From the NCBI GenBank assembly GCA_035582835.1, contig JAYKAV010001887.1, forward strand, positions 3,835,622-3,899,621: 64,000 nt of DNA. The letters run 5' to 3'. This DNA is from Phoebastria nigripes. Taxonomy: Eukaryota > Chordata > Aves > Procellariiformes > Diomedeidae. This document shows positions 62,523 to 64,000 of the stretch, in pieces (the first letter of the stretch is position 1; each line of letters opens with the position of its first letter). Position numbers and translations under genes: made by a program. The notes under the pieces are model-generated. The model was given only the letters and a program-made list of their open reading frames with translations, made no database searches and had not been told where the DNA came from.

Positions 62523-62595
62523 GCTGTCAGGGTTATTTAAGCTAGGAAGTAGAAAGCCAAAGGTGTTTCTCTTCATTTACACCGAGCGTGCCAAA
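62523..62595 (+). other. Candidate internal exon, 73 bp
   Basis: Preceded by TTATCCCTCCTTTTGCTTAG, a strong pyrimidine-rich acceptor, and followed by GCCAAA/GTAAGT, the optimal donor hexamer. One frame is open across it, encoding about 24 residues that are basic then hydrophobic (KVFLFIYTERAK at the end). No domain recognised. Best splice-site pair by eye among the short candidates, but unsupported by homology. Confidence 0.17.
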
Positions 62596-62643
62596 GTAAG
62601 TGACTCCAGGTATCTTCTCAAAAGAGAGCAGCCTTTGTTATTG

Positions 62644-62689
62644 ATCCAGTCCACGCGTTCGTCGGAATCCAGTCCATGCGTTCGTCGGA
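62644..62689 (+). repeat. 23-bp tandem duplication, CpG-rich
   Basis: Two adjacent 23-bp units (62644-62666 and 62667-62689) that differ at one position, a C/T change inside a CpG. Each unit has two or three CpGs (three in the first), unusual for this window. Confidence 0.95.
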
Positions 62690-64000
62690 TTGTGCTCTGT
62701 TAGCAGGCGAGGGACTGTGGGCTGTAATGACTCATCCGGGTTAATCCTCATCTCAGATTCCTACTGAGACAAATGCNGGGCCCTGGGGCTGTACCTGCTC
62801 TGCATCGCTGCAGGCGCCGAAGATCAGCCCCNGGTTCCTCCTCTTGGGGAAGGTGGGAAGTTGCATTTATTAATTCTGCAGATTCTCTTCCNTTTGTTTC
62901 CTCCCTGTGTTAGAGAAGCTGGGTCTGCACAGGGACAGCTGATACAGATATTCCCTTCTCCCTCCAGCCCNGTGCTTTGATGCCTGGGTGTGCGTTGGTG
63001 CTCTGTGGCTTGGGCTCCGCCTGCAACAGGTCCGAGCCAGGAGGCTGAATCCCTCACTGCTGAAATGCATGGCATAATAAGGCAAACGAAACCTCTGCAT
63101 CTTGGGTCCCTCTCTAGTTACGGCAGGAAAGAAGCAAAGATTAAAGTAGAAGCGACTGTATTCTGCAAATCTGAGTCTGATCTCTTCTGTTTTACAGATT
63201 TCACTCTTAAAAGAAATAATAATAANAANAAAAAATTCCTGGATTTTCAAGTGGAATCGGGGCTCTTTTATGTCAGGCTGGATCTTAACATTGCTATGTG
63301 GAAAGAATCTGTAAAACAGAAGTAAATGTTTGAGGACTTCCTGCACTGTACTTTTGAATCCCTTAATGCTGTGTGCATCTCACGGGTGGGCAGCCCCTCC
63401 AAGCAGAGCTGAATTCAGCCGGGGAAGCTTGCACCACAGACCCCGTGCTCCTGGGAAGGTGCTTTCCTCTCCTGGGTGTTCCAAAAATTGGCACTTTCTG
63501 AAGTGAAGGTTATTCCACTTTAAATATCCATGCTCTGCTTATATGTTCGATTACAGTCAGTCATATGTTTTTTTCACAAATACGAAAATTATTGTCTGAG
63601 AAGGAATTCTTAAAATCCCATTATCACACGTAGTAAAAACAGATGAAGAAATCCTGCCTAGGGCAGCAATGGTTAATGATACTTATAAAACAAGCTATAA
63701 ACCCATGCAGCCCTCGTGACCAGAGGGGGCACAGCAGGTTTGAAGTCTCCATCCTCATCTTCACAAAGCGTAGGAATGGCGCGCGAGTAGGTCAGGAGGG
63801 GTGTTAGCCTCACCGCCACCTGCCCGTCNCTCTAGCTGCAACCCCCCAAAATCGCCGCATCCCCAGGGCATGCCGGGTTTAGCTCAGGATCTGCCCCGTG
63901 CTTTTATTCCAGCTGTGGTGGGTGGCCTTGTAATTACGTCGCAGTAAGTGGAGGGTAAAAGCTCACGTGAAATGGGAGAGGTGCTGGAGGTCCAGTGGTC
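62690..64000. other. Gene-free DNA, right end
   Basis: Contains a short AAT-type microsatellite at 63213-63233 with two N calls, and a CpG cluster of about ten CpGs at 63768-63900. Chance open frame of 158 codons on the minus strand (62870-63346). No gene recognised. Confidence 0.74.
63213..63233 (+). repeat. AAT/A-rich microsatellite with ambiguous bases
   Basis: AATAAT units with N at two positions, probably length or base ambiguity in the assembly. Confidence 0.8.

Noticed and set aside
62651..62661. CCACGCGTTCG resembles a cDNA cloning adaptor
   Set aside because: Not an exact match, and it lies inside a genomic tandem duplication without a vector flank.
63720..63732. CTCF-like core CCAGAGGGGGCAC
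   Set aside because: One base short of the usual spacing between the CCA and the AGGGGGC parts; too weak alone.
1..64000. tRNA, snRNA, known microRNA, CRISPR or endogenous retrovirus sequences
   Set aside because: Scanned by eye for a tRNA B-box, well-known microRNA mature sequences, spaced direct repeats, and retroviral protein signatures; nothing convincing was found. A covariance-model or repeat-library search could still reveal diverged copies.

Overview
This window is vertebrate nuclear DNA, almost certainly from a bird. The strongest evidence is three CR1 LINE insertions of the avian type. They share the characteristic 3' end, which on the minus strand reads out into ATTCTATGATTCT. Other interspersed repeats are very sparse and no SINEs were recognised. 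A turtle or crocodilian is the main alternative. GC content is about 43% in a hand tally of 1,200 bases. About 90 isolated single N calls and one 81-N gap mark it as a draft assembly.

No protein-coding host gene could be recognised. The only open frame with an identifiable product is the decayed reverse-transcriptase tail inside the CR1 at 48.2-49.1 kb. All other open frames are short, overlap others on both strands in GC-richer patches, and match no family I know. The window is therefore either a large intron or intergenic DNA. Three weak observations favour an intron of a plus-strand gene: T exceeds A and G slightly exceeds C on the plus strand, long open frames are far commoner on the minus strand, and all three CR1s lie on the minus strand.

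Layout: 1-5.8 kb is featureless apart from simple repeats. At 5.8-8.2 kb lie AT-rich, motif-dense blocks resembling conserved noncoding elements, including a 224-bp open segment flanked by good splice sites (7663-7886). At 11.8-15.4 kb there are four POU octamers. At 20.1-25.1 kb there are further enhancer-like blocks and a palindrome-rich patch. At 29.9-30.3 kb a poly-T tract, an assembly gap and a strand-asymmetric A/C tract (G-quadruplex-like on the minus strand) follow one another. At 30.4-32.6 kb are more enhancer-like blocks and two weak candidate exons. Two CR1 3' fragments lie at 33.1 and 33.8 kb. From 34 to 44 kb are GC-rich patches with chance open frames. The 874-bp CR1 lies at 48.2-49.1 kb, flanked by a 7-bp direct repeat. 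A GC-rich hairpin is at 51.05 kb, a CpG-dense mini-islet at 54.16 kb, a large enhancer-like block at 57.0-57.4 kb, and a candidate exon plus a 23-bp tandem repeat at 62.5-62.7 kb.

No gene cluster, operon-like system, CRISPR array or recognisable RNA gene is visible. The most useful leads are the enhancer-like blocks, the candidate exon at 7.66 kb, the gap with its quadruplex-like flank, and the strand asymmetry. All of them need comparative or transcript data to decide.
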